From assembly GCA_018806985.1 (NCBI GenBank), contig JADANN010000461.1:2153276-2217275 (forward strand): a stretch of 64,000 nucleotides of DNA, read 5' to 3'. Position numbers and translations under genes: made by a program. The DNA is from Angiostrongylus vasorum (Eukaryota > Nematoda > Chromadorea > Rhabditida > Metastrongylidae). Shown here piece by piece: positions 10,095 to 21,370 of this stretch. Position 1 is the stretch's first letter. The number at the start of each line of letters is the position of its first letter. The notes beneath the pieces are model-generated. The model had not been told where the DNA came from, did not search any database, and saw only the letters and a program-made list of their open reading frames with translations.

Positions 10095-10650
10095 GGGTTG
10101 GCAACGGTGCATGACACCAAGCCTTGCTATTGCATTTATCGTCTCAGCACGAGTAACTGGTCTCCGGCCATTACTCTACAGTAGATATATAGATGACTGT
10201 TTTGTCATTTGCTCAACACAAGAGGAAACGGACATATATTTTAAGTTACTGTATGAACACTCAGAATATAATAAGTTCACTCGAGAAAAACCGAAAGAAA
10301 ACTGGCTTCCATTTCTGAATGTGAAAATCAACCTATCAGAAAACGGCTACATTACGAAGCGCTACCGAAAGCCAAGTAGTAAAAACATACTTGTTCATTA
10401 CCTCTCCTCTCACCCTTCACACACAAGAGGCGCGCTTGTGAGAAACATGTTTCCAACAGCCACTGGCTTATGAAGAGGAAGGGAGCAGTAGGAGGAATGC
10501 CAGAAATTGGCGCAGCAGATAGCCATTTCTGGTGGCTACGAAACTGCAGCTCCTCGGGAAAGGTGAAGAGGAAAACCCAAGCCCCTAAACGACAATTATG
10601 GCGATGATAATGTTCTGTTTTATACTGCCCTTTATCTCAAAACGAAGAAA
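10095..10650 (+). mobile_element. Penelope-like element RT fragment
   Basis: The frame 10054-10473 carries the polymerase box YIDDCFVICSTQEE, followed by KENWLPFLNVKINLSENGYI and YRKPSSKNILVHYLSSHPS, all matching the PLE RT at 46298-47329. After a frameshift and TGA the thumb (ISGGYETAAPRE-like) continues to 10650. The finger domain is missing and GIY-YIG does not follow; an RTE piece does. Confidence 0.8.
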
Positions 10651-10651
10651 G

Positions 10652-11200
10652 TCAGCTAGTCAACGTGATGGACTACATAGCTCCAGAGCTGATCATGAAG
10701 AGCGGGAGGCTTATGTAGTATTCAAGAGCATCCAGAATGGAGGGAAAAAGATTAAGAACACGCGTCTCCTTGTACACCTTTCCGACTTCACGATGGTCAC
10801 TGCGTTTAAGGGGCACTTCGGAAATCTGGTCTCTATGTAAATGGAATGAAATACCACTCAGCGTTAACGAACACGTAGCCGATAAGACAATGATGAAACG
10901 ATGATCACATATCACGGAAATGAGAGAGTGAATCCAACCTCCGACATATTTCAAAGATCGAAAAGCCGAGACGTAGTTTTACACTCCAAAATATTGGAAA
11001 TCAGGTGGTGTGGCCACATAAAACGTTTTAGTCACAACCAATGAACAACAGCGATTGCATCCACTCACAGCAGGATGACCGTCAGAGTTTTTCATAAAAC
11101 CGTAGAACAGGAATATGATGCTCAGCGAATCTCAGAGCAAACAGAACCCACTGGGCCACTCTTGGGCGCGACGGAGACAAATAGAGGCTTTACGGTTTGA
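10652..11200 (+). mobile_element. RTE-type LINE (family 1), 3' fragment
   Basis: Frames carrying IAPELIMK, ARLLVHLSDFT-like, IRWCGHIKRFSHNQ and NRTHWATLGRDGDK-like peptides are scattered by frameshifts; the same C-terminal region occurs at 34130-34700 and 18800-18460 (minus). Heavily decayed. Confidence 0.6.
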
Positions 11201-11839
11201 CTCCCTTGGCGAATAAGAAATAGGACAGATGAAAGGTGACAAGTGATGAGACCTTTATAGATAACATTTTTTTGAACTACGTCTCTGTTCCAAGGATCTC
11301 ACTATAGAAAGACTTTCCATCCGAGTAGTTGTGAGGAAACATGGGGGATCTCTTGGTCACCCTTATCTCGTCGATAGGCGGCAATTACTTTTCCCTGAGT
11401 TCCTGAGCTAACGATGGATAAAACAAAAAAAGTCTTTACCTATTCTAGAAAGATTATGCATGTTTCATGTTATTATGCCCAGCCACCACAACAATCTGAA
11501 GAGCTAAATGTGGTGTGCCTCTCCAAAACGCAAATGTAAGGTCTCATTCACCGTTCTCTTGTTGAGCTCACACGAGGTCGTTACTTCATTCTTTATTTAT
11601 GAGCAAGCTAAATTTTCGACGGATTTTGTTTCCCTCAAAGCCTAGAAAGGTCACGTTGACTTCAATCTAACCAGCCAAACACCTCCGTAACCAAACAGAA
11701 AGAATTCTTGAAACGAAATTTCATCACATTGAAAACAAAATAGCTTCTTCGCGCACTCAACGCTTTTCATAGTTCTTCCACCAACTATTTCACGTAAAGA
11801 CCAATGGCACAAAATCGCTCTTAAAGGAGTGCCTAAATG

Positions 11840-12005
11840 CACAATCTTCAAATGGTCCAAAAAATATTGCGCATGAATGGGAAGGTTGGCAATGGGACAG
11901 CGACTGGCACCAAGTTTTGTCCTTGCGTCTATGTGTGAAGTTGAAATCCCTGTACTCGGCGAACTTCGACCAGTATTCAACTGTAGATATATCCGTGGTT
12001 CGAAA
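11840..12005 (+). mobile_element. Penelope-like element RT fragment (short)
   Basis: Frame with GRLAMGQRLAPSFVLASM followed by VPVLGELRPVFNCRYIRG corresponds to residues just before and into the YVDD box of the 46.3-kb PLE; the catalytic DD is changed (RG). It is followed by the family E edge. Confidence 0.7.
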
Positions 12006-12245
12006 GAGAGACTTTCTATAAACCTCCGCATAAATAGTTTATATAATTATTTACATTTCCTCACGAACTGATCTTGTTGAGCTGATACGAGGTTGGTGTG
12101 AGTTTTCGCTGTCGTTGTTGTTGTTGTTGTTGCTGTTGTTGTTGTTGTTGACGTTGTTGGTCGATGGCTGACGTATCGGTGACTTCGCCTTCCTCAGAGA
12201 CCAGTGAGTCAGTGATATCGATGATTGCTTTATCATCTACTCCAT
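12005..12245 (+). repeat. GTT-rich PLE-associated repeat (family E)
   Basis: GACTTTCTATAAACCTCCGC edge, GTTGAGCTGATACGAGGTTG, a (GTT)n run at about 12113-12150, then an inverted CTGAGGAAGGC...CCGATACGTCAGCC core at 12165-12200. Confidence 0.6.
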
Positions 12246-12299
12246 AAAATAGGAGATGAACAAAGGTCTTGAGTTATTGAACCAACAGTCGAAGTCCAT

Positions 12300-12940
12300 C
12301 GAAGTTAATCGAGAGAAAACGAAGGAAACTGACTTCCATTTTTGAACGTTAGGACTGACGTGCCCGAAAGCATCTGCAACTGAAAATAGTATCGAAGGCT
12401 GAAGTTACGTAACAAAAAACATTCTTTATCTGTGATTTATTACCCTTTTTTCTCACCTTTCATTCACTAAAAGCGGGCTTGTAAGAAGGATGATTCGAAC
12501 AGCCGCCAATATGTGCTCAGAAACAGAGCAGAAGGAAGAGTTGCTGAAATCTGCCGTACAAATAGCCATTTCCGATGGCTATGAAAAAAGGGGCGCGTGT
12601 GGCGCAGTGATCGGAGGAGTCCTGTAATACACACGTGGAACCGATCACGCGCCCATGGCCCACCAGGTCTTCCATTTCTCCGGGGTAGGCAGATTGGTAC
12701 CAGACTTGTCTGAGAGGATAGCAGCACTGGCTCGATACATCAGTAGGCCACCGCGAGTTATTGCAGAGGCCAGATATGCATTCAATCACGTCCAAACGAC
12801 CCCTTAATGAAGTCGATCGAATACATGGCCCACCACTCAGGGATCGCTCAACGGCGAAAGCTTTACCTTTCTATCCTTTTATGAAACGGTAGCTCCTCCG
12901 GATAGGTTTGGAGGAAAAAAATGTGTACCGAAACGTTAAC
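12300..12940 (+). mobile_element. Penelope-like RT fragment interrupted by a SINE
   Basis: GAAACTGACTTCCATTTTTG, TTCACTAAAAGCGGGCTTGT, CAGCCGCCAATATGTGCTC and GCCATTTCCGATGGCTATGA match the thumb-coding part of PLE RT (10310-10560). The PLE resumes at 12886 with GGTAGCTCCTCCGG after the SINE, so the SINE is younger. Confidence 0.6.
12590..12878 (+). repeat. SINE family A copy inserted in PLE
   Basis: Complete copy: GCGCGTGTGGCGCAGTGATCGGAGG (A box), GAACCGATCACGC (B-box-like), GGCAGATTGGTACCAGACTT, tail GCTTTACCTTTC. TATGAAA is found on both sides, a likely short target duplication. Confidence 0.8.
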
Positions 12941-12945
12941 TTTTT

Positions 12946-13190
12946 TATTTACTGCCTATTACAGTTTTTTCATTGCAGGTTATTATGGGTGGCTTAACCA
13001 CAATGATATTTGCAAAACTCCGAACCGCAGGTGTTTGCGGTGGGGAACCAACGTGCTATTACCCTTTCCCGAGGGCTAACGCGTTAACCAATACACCATG
13101 CGGGTCCTTCCTTTTCGCCTGTCTCTCAGCTAGTTCTATCGATCAGGCCATCAGCCATCACCCGTCAACGGGTTTGTTCTGAGGATTGCC
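12946..13190 (-). repeat. SINE family C copy with extended 5' region
   Basis: Minus strand: AACCCGTTGACGGGTGATGG, GATAGAACTAGCTGAGAGAC, GGACCCGCATGGTG, GTTAACGCGTTAGCCC, GGTTCCCCACCGCAAACACC, GGCAGTAAATAAAAAA. Shows that the element extends 5' of the tRNA-like part. Confidence 0.65.
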
Positions 13191-13261
13191 ATGTCTCAGG
13201 CTGATTTTTTGAAGACAAATAGAGAAGGCAGTAGTGTGTGTTAAAAAGAAGGTGCTTACTA

Positions 13262-13457
13262 TACTACTTGATGCTTGAACGGCGCGTCCCACTGGTTGCC
13301 CGAGCCTCAACATAATCTCCATTTTTTCGCAGTTGTGCTGGTTTAGCTGTTGTAGTTTCCTGGAGAGCCGAGGTCAGCATAGCAAAAGTCTGCCCCGATC
13401 GTCACCACCAAAAGCACTCGTCACCCTTATGGATCAGAGAGAGATTTGCTACCATGC
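13262..13457 (-). repeat. SINE family D, 5'-truncated
   Basis: Contains the tail (TACTTGATGCTTGAACGG on the plus strand) through ATTTGCTACCATGCGATTAG; the first half of the element (high-coordinate side) is absent, as expected for incomplete reverse transcription. Confidence 0.6.
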
Positions 13458-13544
13458 GATTAGAGAATCTTTCAGATTATTTTTCAAGGAAGCATACATA
13501 AGTATTTCTGCGTTTTCGTGGCAGCTGATTCTGAGGGAACCAAG

Positions 13545-14200
13545 TTAGGTAAAATTCCGACTTTGTGCGGTATCGTCTCATGACAAGTACATAATGTGTA
13601 CCGCTTGTACGACAGGACAATAACATATTCTTTTGCCTGTAATTTTTAGTTGAACTCTGGAAGCAAGATAGTTACGTATGACTGTTCTGACTCTGTCGTA
13701 GACTACGTTTTGGTAGCTAAGCTTCGAATTGATAGCGTCAAACAGCTTGAAGTAGACACTAGAAACACTGAGAAGCCTTATGTACTTCCCGTCGAACAGC
13801 GTAAAATGTGAATCGGATGATCAAGCCGAAGATAAGGAAAACGATGTCAGCGATAAGTGTCGGAAACAGTGTAGTGTGACAAGTCTACTGTTACTTCGAA
13901 AACGTGCTTTAATTGCCTCTCATAGAAAACGTATAGTAAACAGGTTTTCAAAAACTCTGAGTACGATGCACTTCAATACGAGCTACGTTCAACCAATAAA
14001 AGCTGATGCGTATAGCCCCTTGCCCAACAACCTCCTTCTTTCCAGGGTCGGACAATGATAATCCACTCGACCATTGCTTAATGATATTCCCAAAGGGAAG
14101 AAAACCGTTAGGCAGCAACCGAAAACATCCCTTCGTAAACGATGGGTACAAGGAAAATGAATAAAATGCAAGAAATAGTTGCATATAACAAAGCAAGTGA
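13545..14200 (-). repeat. PLE-associated repeat family G with conserved acidic frame
   Basis: On the plus strand, 13780-14058 is an open frame of 92 residues with KCESDDQAEDKENDVSDK and LLLLRKRALIASHRKRI. The same peptide is recognisable at 51473-51530 and, inverted, at 9888-9940, so this is likely the real coding direction of an unrecognised PLE or host-derived ORF. The rest of the alignment to 5770-6725 is non-coding. Confidence 0.45.
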
Positions 14201-14204
14201 GGAC

Positions 14205-14510
14205 GGGCCATTAAAAAAAACTTGTACCTTTGTGACGCTGATAAACTATTGGTAACAGTTGTTGTTCTTGTGATTCTATGGCTGACGTTTCGACAACTTG
14301 CTCTCATTCGGAGCGGTTTTTTAAGTTGTAAGACCAGACGTGTGCTCTTTATATTTGATGAGGGGGCTATCGAAGAGCCATGAGGGCCAATAACGAAAAC
14401 GACAAGTAGAACTACAATAACGGCAACGACAAAAACAACAACTATAACTAATACCAACACTTCGTTAGCTCAACGAGGGCAGTTCGTAAGCTCTACAAAT
14501 TGGTTTGCCA
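14205..14510 (-). repeat. PLE-associated repeat (family E), inverted copy
   Basis: Plus strand shows GATTCTATGGCTGACGTTTCGACAAC (in parts), CGGAGCGGTTTTTT, GAGCCATGAGGGCCAATAA and GTTAGCTCAACGAGGGCAGT, the reverse of 1-290. The 170-residue minus-strand frame across it is a repeat shadow (Val-rich from GTT repeats). Confidence 0.6.
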
Positions 14511-14789
14511 GATACTTCAACCGTTCCACCTCTCCTCCTATTAATATCTTGTTCAAACCATTTAATTACAATCTAAAATCGAAATCCTCAGTAAAAATAC
14601 ACTGAGCTAGTCTTTGGTTTCGAAAACTTTCATTTCGATGTGCAGTAGTTGTTCCGTTCATTTCATAAGGACGACGGTCAAATAAACCGGTTCGTCTCGA
14701 TTTTCCGCCTGTTTTCAGCGCTATTTCTACTCGCGTTTATTCTGAGCACTGGAGCAAAAACAATCTTTACCTAATAGTTTTTTCCTGCC

Positions 14790-15160
14790 AACATTTAACC
14801 GCCTCATCGTGGCTGTGAGGTGTTCCCTGGGCGTCGGGCTGTGGTGTACAGAGGGGCTCATCCCCTAGCAAGGCCTCCCAAGCTGAGAAGGAGTCCGGCG
14901 TTTCCATCAGGAAGCCCAGCTAAGAGTTAACCATTACCGTCCATCACCGTCCTGGTATCAAAGTCGCATGGTGGCAAATCTCTCTCTGATCCACAAGGGC
15001 GGCGACTGCCTGTGGTGATGAAAACCTGAGGTAGATTTTGGTTAGCCTGACCTCGGAATTCTAGGGAACCATAACGGCTTAAACAGCAAATCTCCGAAAA
15101 ATAGAGATTGTGCTGGGGCTCGTACAACCAGTGATGGCGGACCATTAAAGTGTCAAGTAG
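14790..15160 (+). repeat. SINE family D copy
   Basis: TTTAACCGCCTCATCGTGGC, GGAGTCCGGCGTTTCCATCA, CACCGTCCTGGTATCAAAGT, GGTGGCAAATCTCTCTCTGA, then a CAAGTAGGTAGTA tail. Nearly full length. The 106-residue minus frame is a shadow. Confidence 0.75.
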
Positions 15161-15514
15161 GTAGTACGTTTTTTTGCTTTCTAAATAATAGAATATATGA
15201 CCAATAATATTTAGGTGGTAACTCGAACCGATAGAGAGCAAGACCATTCGATGCCGTCAACTGTGAGTATGACGCCCCGTTTGTACAGTTGTTCGACTAC
15301 TTCATTCACATGTAAATCAACAATTTATGCGATTGTCTACGATGAATTTCCTTTGCCGTCTAAAACGCCGTGACGAAAAACACACAATACGACACATTTG
15401 GCACTAGTCTTTTAAAAATAGCAGAAAATTCACTGGGAATGTAAATCATGATCTACACTTTTCTTGTAACTCCATCGTTCTCCTAAATAGCCGTGGTTCA
15501 GGATTGGAGCTTAG

Positions 15515-15556
15515 TTATCTAAGTTGTCTTCTAGCGACAAATACCAAAAAGGCACT
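15515..15556 (-). CDS. Candidate terminal exon of receptor-like gene
   Basis: After the acceptor GTTTTTTAG, 14 codons (SAFLVFVARRQLR then TAA) read in the phase left by the upstream exon at 15625-15769. In the paralogous locus at 4.1 kb a related SSFSAFVFKAQ is seen but its AG is lost. Short, so tentative. Confidence 0.3.
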   Translation of the reverse strand, partial: SAFLVFVARRQLR

Positions 15557-15624
15557 CTAAAAAACAAACGATCGGAGTCGTCTATGGCTTTTTGAAGAAA
15601 AAAACATTAAAAACATTCACTTAC

Positions 15625-15769
15625 ATTCACGGAATACTTTTGAATCCCGTACATAGCGCACAATTTGCGACGAAGATTCTTCGCTGTTATCAACATCATC
15701 CATGGATGGGCGTAAATGAGACTGTTGATCAAAGGTTCTATGCGCAGCACTGTCAGAAAAAAGGGCATC
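15625..15769 (-). CDS. Receptor-like exon, predicted last transmembrane helix
   Basis: A 145-nt exon with clean signals: acceptor CTTTTCAG and donor GTAAGT. It encodes MPFFLTVLRIEPLINSLIY, AHPWMMLITAKNLRRKLC, a hydrophobic helix with a P-x-IN/NS-IY pattern followed by a basic juxtamembrane tail, as in TM7 and the C-tail of nematode 7-TM chemoreceptors. A diverged copy with the same donor lies on the plus strand at 3.96-4.08 kb. Gene family assignment is an inference; a specific subfamily cannot be given. Confidence 0.5.
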
Positions 15770-16016
15770 CTGAAAAGGAGTTCTTTAGCCAAAAGCTTGT
15801 CGACTTATTTACTCTTTATTATGTCATTGTGGAAGTATTTTAAAGGGCGAAATCTGTTAATATTTGGTCTCAATTGCAAGGATATCACTGAATTAAGGAC
15901 CTCAGCCAGTTAATTATGAGGGTAGAGACAGCGTCTCTAGCTCTCCCCCATCCCTGAGCAAACGTAGCATTTCGTTTCCTTATATCGTAGATGGATTGAG
16001 GAGATGCTGTTCCTGT

Positions 16017-16157
16017 TCAGCAGCTCCATCTTGGCCAATATCTTTCATTTGTGAAAATTGTGACCCCCAAACTATAAGTACGAAGCGTTTCTAAGAGAAC
16101 GACTGAGAAGCGCGTTAAATATAGGTCGGCAGCGTATCCAACAAATAAGCTCTTCAC
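16017..16157 (-). pseudogene. Receptor-like exon segment
   Basis: Minus frame after an AG at 16158 reads LFVGYAADLYLTRFSVVLL then ETLRTYSLGVTIFTNERYW and stops at TGA. The paralogue at 3550-3690 has the same frame (LFVGCAT...FILLETLR). Hydrophobic, likely a membrane helix; exon edges uncertain. Confidence 0.3.
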
Positions 16158-16159
16158 CT

Positions 16160-16790
16160 GCTCTTAAAAAATCACGCATGTTTCATATATCCATTCCGAG
16201 ATACCACATTGTTGCCTGAAGGTAGAGCACTTGCCAGTGTAAAATAGGTCTCCGAGTCACTTTTTCCCTCAGCCAATATTCGCTAGCTCAAAGTAGATCC
16301 CTCCAGAACCTTCCATTTCGTGGAAATTTGCAACCACGAGGAGCTTTTTCGACATTGTCACACAACAATATCTCAGCTTGACTAATTAGACCGTTTATAA
16401 CAACAAAAATGCAAGAACAACTATATCCCAAAACAGCAACAATGCAGGCGGCGATACGTTAATGGGATCAATAAGTGAGGGCAGGAAGATGATGACAGAT
16501 GTAACCCTTGGGAAAACGGAGCGGCTGTACGACATGTTGGTGGCGCTATCTGATACGCGGATGTGATTTAGAATACAGCATTAGTAGTAGGTACAAGAGA
16601 TCAGAGCATCAGAGGATTTATGTGAGGCAGTAATGATTCTGACTTGACGATGACGATGCGATAAAGCTAAACACTATATGCAACCTTATTAATACCTTCT
16701 TGTGATGTCACCTAATTAAGGAATGCATGTTAACTTGTGATAATGTTAAGAGTAGCGGCTGAAATTTCACGATCACTACGTACCATTTCA
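16160..16790. other. No recognised feature
   Basis: AT-rich sequence without long frames or matches to the repeat families in this window; possibly intron of the receptor-like locus. Confidence 0.4.
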
Positions 16791-16874
16791 AAGACTACGA
16801 TCGCTGCAGTGTGCATTGAAATCTTCCGTTGAGAGTCTGATCTAGCAACTTATCAACATCATCGACGTCAAAAA

Positions 16875-16992
16875 ACTGGCTAACACCTGATGATGACTCC
16901 CATAAAAATGCCTTTTTATGATGAATATGAAATGTTTCCAAGAATATGAAGAGCGACAATGAAAGAGCTGCAAACGCTAGTGTAAACGTCAA
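16875..16992 (-). pseudogene. Possible transmembrane exon remnant
   Basis: Minus frames read TFTLAFAALSLSLFIFLETF and, one base shifted, SSFIVALHILGN; both are helix-like. Neither has convincing splice sites. It lies in order between the 17.9-kb and 16.1-kb segments. Confidence 0.2.
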
Positions 16993-17770
16993 GAGTGATT
17001 ATGCGAGCTTTAAACAATGATATAGTTGTCCCCCTACTATGACCAAGTAAAAGAGTTGCACAGGTTGTTCCCATCAGAAAGTCTGACATACTGCTTTTTT
17101 GAGGAAGAAGAGTTCAGCACCCTGTCTTAGGAGCACTTTTTCCAAACATTGATTGAAAAGATTGCCTTCATTCCTCAACACTTTATCCATATTTTTTAAC
17201 TTACTCCTAGTTAGAGTGCAGGATTTCTACTTAAAGGAAAAACAACAGAAAAAAAGTCCCATCTTTCAATGAGATCGAAATGAAGCTAAGGGGCGATTTG
17301 TCAGGTTTTAAAGCCCACATGGTCACTAGTACAGTCATCTTCAGCAGGGTTAGCAGCACAATATAAAACGAGAATGAGGGCAATCCGAATCAACATTGCT
17401 TTGTAAGGGATTCAGAAAAGGTACGACCTTTTTTATCTTTTTGGCAGACTGACGTGATTTTCTTAATGTTACATTTAATTCTCCATGCTTTCGAAGGTGG
17501 GAAAGAGCAAAGCTCGTGTTGCCAACTTTACCAACTACTAAATCGCGAAGACACTACTCTACACTCCTAGATCTTGAAAATAAGGTGAGCCCAACATGTG
17601 ATATCGTACTGACGGAGACATGAGAGCAAGAACGTCAGCGACCTTCTCCCAGGATATGTTTGATATACAACAGGAAGAACACCGACAGGATTGTCGAAGT
17701 TTCTAACGAATACAGGATGGAACCGATGGGCCACTTCAGCACGGGCAGCAGTCGACGCAGTCATTCCAAG

Positions 17771-17981
17771 CTAAATATCATGAAAGAAACATAGGTGACA
17801 CAGATTTCGCCTTCCTTCCATAACCATTTGTAAACTTTTCTTCTGTTTGAGAAAAATAAATGAACATACGGTGGCGCCAAGAAATAATAAAATGACAGCG
17901 ACATGACATAGGAAGTGAAGAATGGACGTCACAATTAACACTGTCAAATGCACAACGACTCGGCACTGTCTTCGAAATGAT
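17771..17981 (-). pseudogene. Receptor-like exon with membrane helices
   Basis: After the acceptor TTCTTTTACAG the frame SFRRQCRVVVHLTVLIVTSI, LHFLCHVAVILLFLGATVC, SFIFLKQKK is strongly hydrophobic with basic ends, as in a 7-TM protein, and stops at TAG with no clear donor. A further hydrophobic minus frame (PIGSILYSLETSTILSVFFL) lies at about 17640-17740. Together with 15.5-17.0 kb this suggests a decayed minus-strand receptor gene. Confidence 0.35.
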
Positions 17982-18059
17982 CTGTAAAAGAATGTTCAAC
18001 TCAAAACAACGTCTGGTTCTCAATGCAGCTCCACATGACAATCGTTACTAGAGAGAAAT

Positions 18060-18455
18060 AAGTGGGAAAGACAAGTGAAGGCGGAGAATCTATCAGCTGA
18101 CGTGGTAGAAAACATCACTAATAGTGATTTGTTGCAAAGTAATACCTAAAATTGCTGGAGCTTTTTGCAAGGCATTCTTTATTGTTTGTGGTCAGTTGAT
18201 GGAAATATAATACGACCACATTTATCAACAAATGTTAAAAATGGAAAGGCGTTTGCATATCAACTCCAAGTCTTGCCTCCCTCGATGACGCCGGGTGGAG
18301 TAGGAGGTAAGCAGCAGTTGAAGGGGATAACTCCGTCTTCTCTATTGTCACAGCATTATGAACGAAGCGAACAGCTAATGAAGTTTGTATCACCTAAATG
18401 GAATACTAATATCGCAAATAATAACCTGACATCTGCACTCCCGCTGGTCGTCCAG
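18060..18455. other. No recognised feature
   Basis: The plus frame 18165-18458 (97 residues) has no recognised motif. Its end overlaps the 3' terminus of the minus-strand RTE. Confidence 0.3.
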
Positions 18456-21370
18456 TGACTCGAGCGTGCGCTAATAAATCTTCCATTTTTCCCTGTCACG
18501 TGCAAGACTAGTCCAGTGGGTTCTGGTCGCCCTAGGGACTCGTTGAACGCCATATCTTCCTTCTAGGCCTTCCTTGAAGAACTTTGACCATCAAGTCGGT
18601 GGTCTTGCTGCAGTGCGCTTGACATCCCAAGGAATCCAATCACTAACTGCTCTTGTCCATCGGTTGTAATTCATACGCATTACGTTTCCCGTCCATCTTA
18701 TCCTCGACACTTTGGCGTACAGAACGGCATCTTTGACTTTTGATTGTTGATGCAGCTCGAAGCTTAGGATTAATTTCCTTATTTATGTAATACCAGATAC
18801 TCCTAACATTGTCCTTTCGACTGCGCGTTCAATAATGCTGAGTTCCATTCATCCTCCTTAGCAACGACCAGGTTTCTAACGCATACGTCAGGACAAGAAG
18901 TATCGTTGAGTCGAACAGGTAGGGTGTTCTTTGTTTTTTTCATTATATTCTTGATGCTCTTGAAAGCTCTCCAAGCCGCTCTTTTTATTCTGCTCAACTC
19001 TGGAGTCAAGTCGCTCAATATGTTGATTTCCTGACCTAGATATATATAACTGGAGCATTCGGAGATATTCGTTCCGTTGAGCATGAATGGGGGCATGCGA
19101 AACCAATCCGTTCTTCATGAACATCGCTTTGTGAGATTTAGTTGAAGACCAATATTTCCACATGCTTTATCAAAGTCGATAAGCATTCGTTCCGCTTGGC
19201 TAAAGTTTGGTGTTATAAGGACGATGTCATCAGCAAAGCGAAAATGGTATAACTGCCGACCATCGACATTCACTCCCATATTATCCCGTTCCAATGTTCG
19301 CATGACGTTATGGAGCGTGGTGGTAAATAATTTTGGCGAGATGGTACCGCCTTGCCTAAACCCTCTTTTGACGTCAATGTTAATATCGTTGTACAATGGT
19401 GATATCTTGGTTGTGAAATTTTTTGTACAGCTCACGAAGAATTTTTTATGTACTGAGTAGGGACTCCTTGACTACGAAGAGCTTCCATGACTCTTCTATC
19501 TCAATTGAATAAAAGGCCTTCTGTAATCGATGAGAGTGAGAGAGAGCGGTCTTTTGTACCCTCGCGATACTTCAATGAGCCCTGTTATCGTGTAGATGTG
19601 GTCCATCGTACTAACTCTTTTTTGAAACCCTGCTTGCTCACATGGCTGCCCTTCGTGCAGTGTTCTGTCAATCCTGTTTAGGATGACTCAAGAGAAACGT
19701 ATGTAGACGACAGAAAACAAGCAGATTGGGCAATAGTTGCCGTTATGGTGTAGGTCACCTTTCTTGAACAATAACACGGTCTTGCTGGTCTTCCACTGAG
19801 TAAGGAGGACTTTGCACTCACATAGGTGACCTGTAAACAGCCAAGCCAGTGTGCTTACAAAAAACTGGCGGAAGGTTCCTCAAGTGTTCAGCCCTTATCA
19901 TCTCCGGTCCTGGTGCTTTTCGATTTTTCACCGACGAAATGACATGTCGGATTTCGGAAGGCAGAACCGGTGGTACAACATATCCATCTTCCTTTATTTC
20001 ATATGAGGGAAAGGTAGACGTGGCTATCGAAGAGATCTGAGTAGTATTCGTGAATAATTTTATCCATTGCCTTTCTGGACGCTGTAAGTGCTCGTCTGGG
20101 CGTCAGAGTGCAATCATCTTGGTTTTAATTAACGAAGCTTTGGTGTGGTTCGCGAATGCTTTTCGCAGCCCCGGCAGCTTCGACCATAATGCTGTTTTTC
20201 CCTTGTTAAAATCTTCTTTTTATCGCCTGCCTACATTGTTTTGCAAGTGCAGAAGTTGGTAGGCTGTTGTCTGAGGCTCGTACGATTCTACGATGGAGCA
20301 TCAAATCACGTGTTTCTGGAGACAAACGTCTCTTGGTGACTTTCGAACTCTAAGCTTTCATAGCGCTAGCGTGAAGATGTTGAATGAGCCGATCGTATTC
20401 CTCGTCGATGTTGTCGACAACGGCATCTTCCCAACAGCCGACTGCTGAATGGAATAAGTCCCAGTTTATGGTGGTTTCGGAACCTCGTCTTTTGAATTTA
20501 GCGGCATTTTTCTCCTTTCTGCGAGAAATAGAATCTTGCACGAAGAAGGCGGTGGTCTGATCCGGTGTAGAATTTTTGGAACAAAACATCAGTTAGGCAT
20601 CACCATCGACATCGACAGCGACATCGGTTAGGCAAACCATTCGGTTTACTATGATGTGGTCTGTTCCATTATGGTGCTCTCCACTGGGAGACTCTCAGGT
20701 CCAGCGTTGAGATGGGGGCTTCTGGAATTGCGAGTTACCGTGGATGGTCTTGGTCGTCATGATGAACTCAGAGAACCGCTCATCCCTTTCATTCCATTCT
20801 AATCCGTGGGTCCTAACGTTCTTCAGACGTTCTTCCTTGTCCAATCTTGGCGTTAAGATCTCCAACAATGAACTAGAAGGATGTATGGTCTTCTCTGTAG
20901 AACTTCTCCAAGTCCATATAGAACGCTTCGACTTCTTCGTCATAGTTTGATGTCGGCACGTAAACGACGAAGATTGTCGAAGCTGATATTGATCCACATC
21001 TTTTTAATCGTGAACGTCTGATTCGGGTTATAAGCTGTTCGAATGAATCGATGTTCATAGACATACTCCTGTTGACGAGAACGCCGACGCCGTGGACTCC
21101 TCTATTGTAGCATTTTCCGAGGAGCAGTTCTTCTCCGATGTCAAAGACGGCGTTGGATGGGTGGCGTCGTCTCGTCTCGGCTAGGCCGATGACGTCGTAC
21201 CTTATCGTTCTTCTTGCATGAGTAAGTCTTCTATCGAGGACTCGGATGCAAGTATACGTTCTTTGTAGATACAGATCGTCACCTTATTTCTTCGCGGTTT
21301 AGGCAGCTTCGATTGGCCTGAGATTTTAGCAGTGTCTCTGTACTGGTCCTACCCAATGCTGCCGAAATCG
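18455..21370 (-). mobile_element. RTE-type LINE (family 1), nearly full length, inactive
   Basis: Minus strand in order: 5' leader with CGAAATCGG..CATTGGGTAGG (21340-21370); APE-type endonuclease frames (21290-20700) with [14 protein letters not shown] and [20 protein letters not shown]; linker (20589-20350, QTTAFFVQDSISRRKEKNAA); RT (about 19950-19110) with RQGGTISPKLF and the catalytic box FRFADDIVLI; C-terminal part (19096-18470) with SYIYLGQEINIL and IKRAAWRAFKSIKNI. Frameshifts and stops split every domain, so it cannot encode a full protein. It is the inverted counterpart of the copy at 31.86-34.96 kb. Length near 2.9 kb, close to RTE elements that encode a single APE-RT protein. Confidence 0.85.

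Noticed and set aside
13948..14460. 170-residue minus-strand frame rich in valine, looking like a membrane protein
   Set aside because: Low-complexity GTT-type repeats plus families E and G; no conservation with the other copies in this frame.
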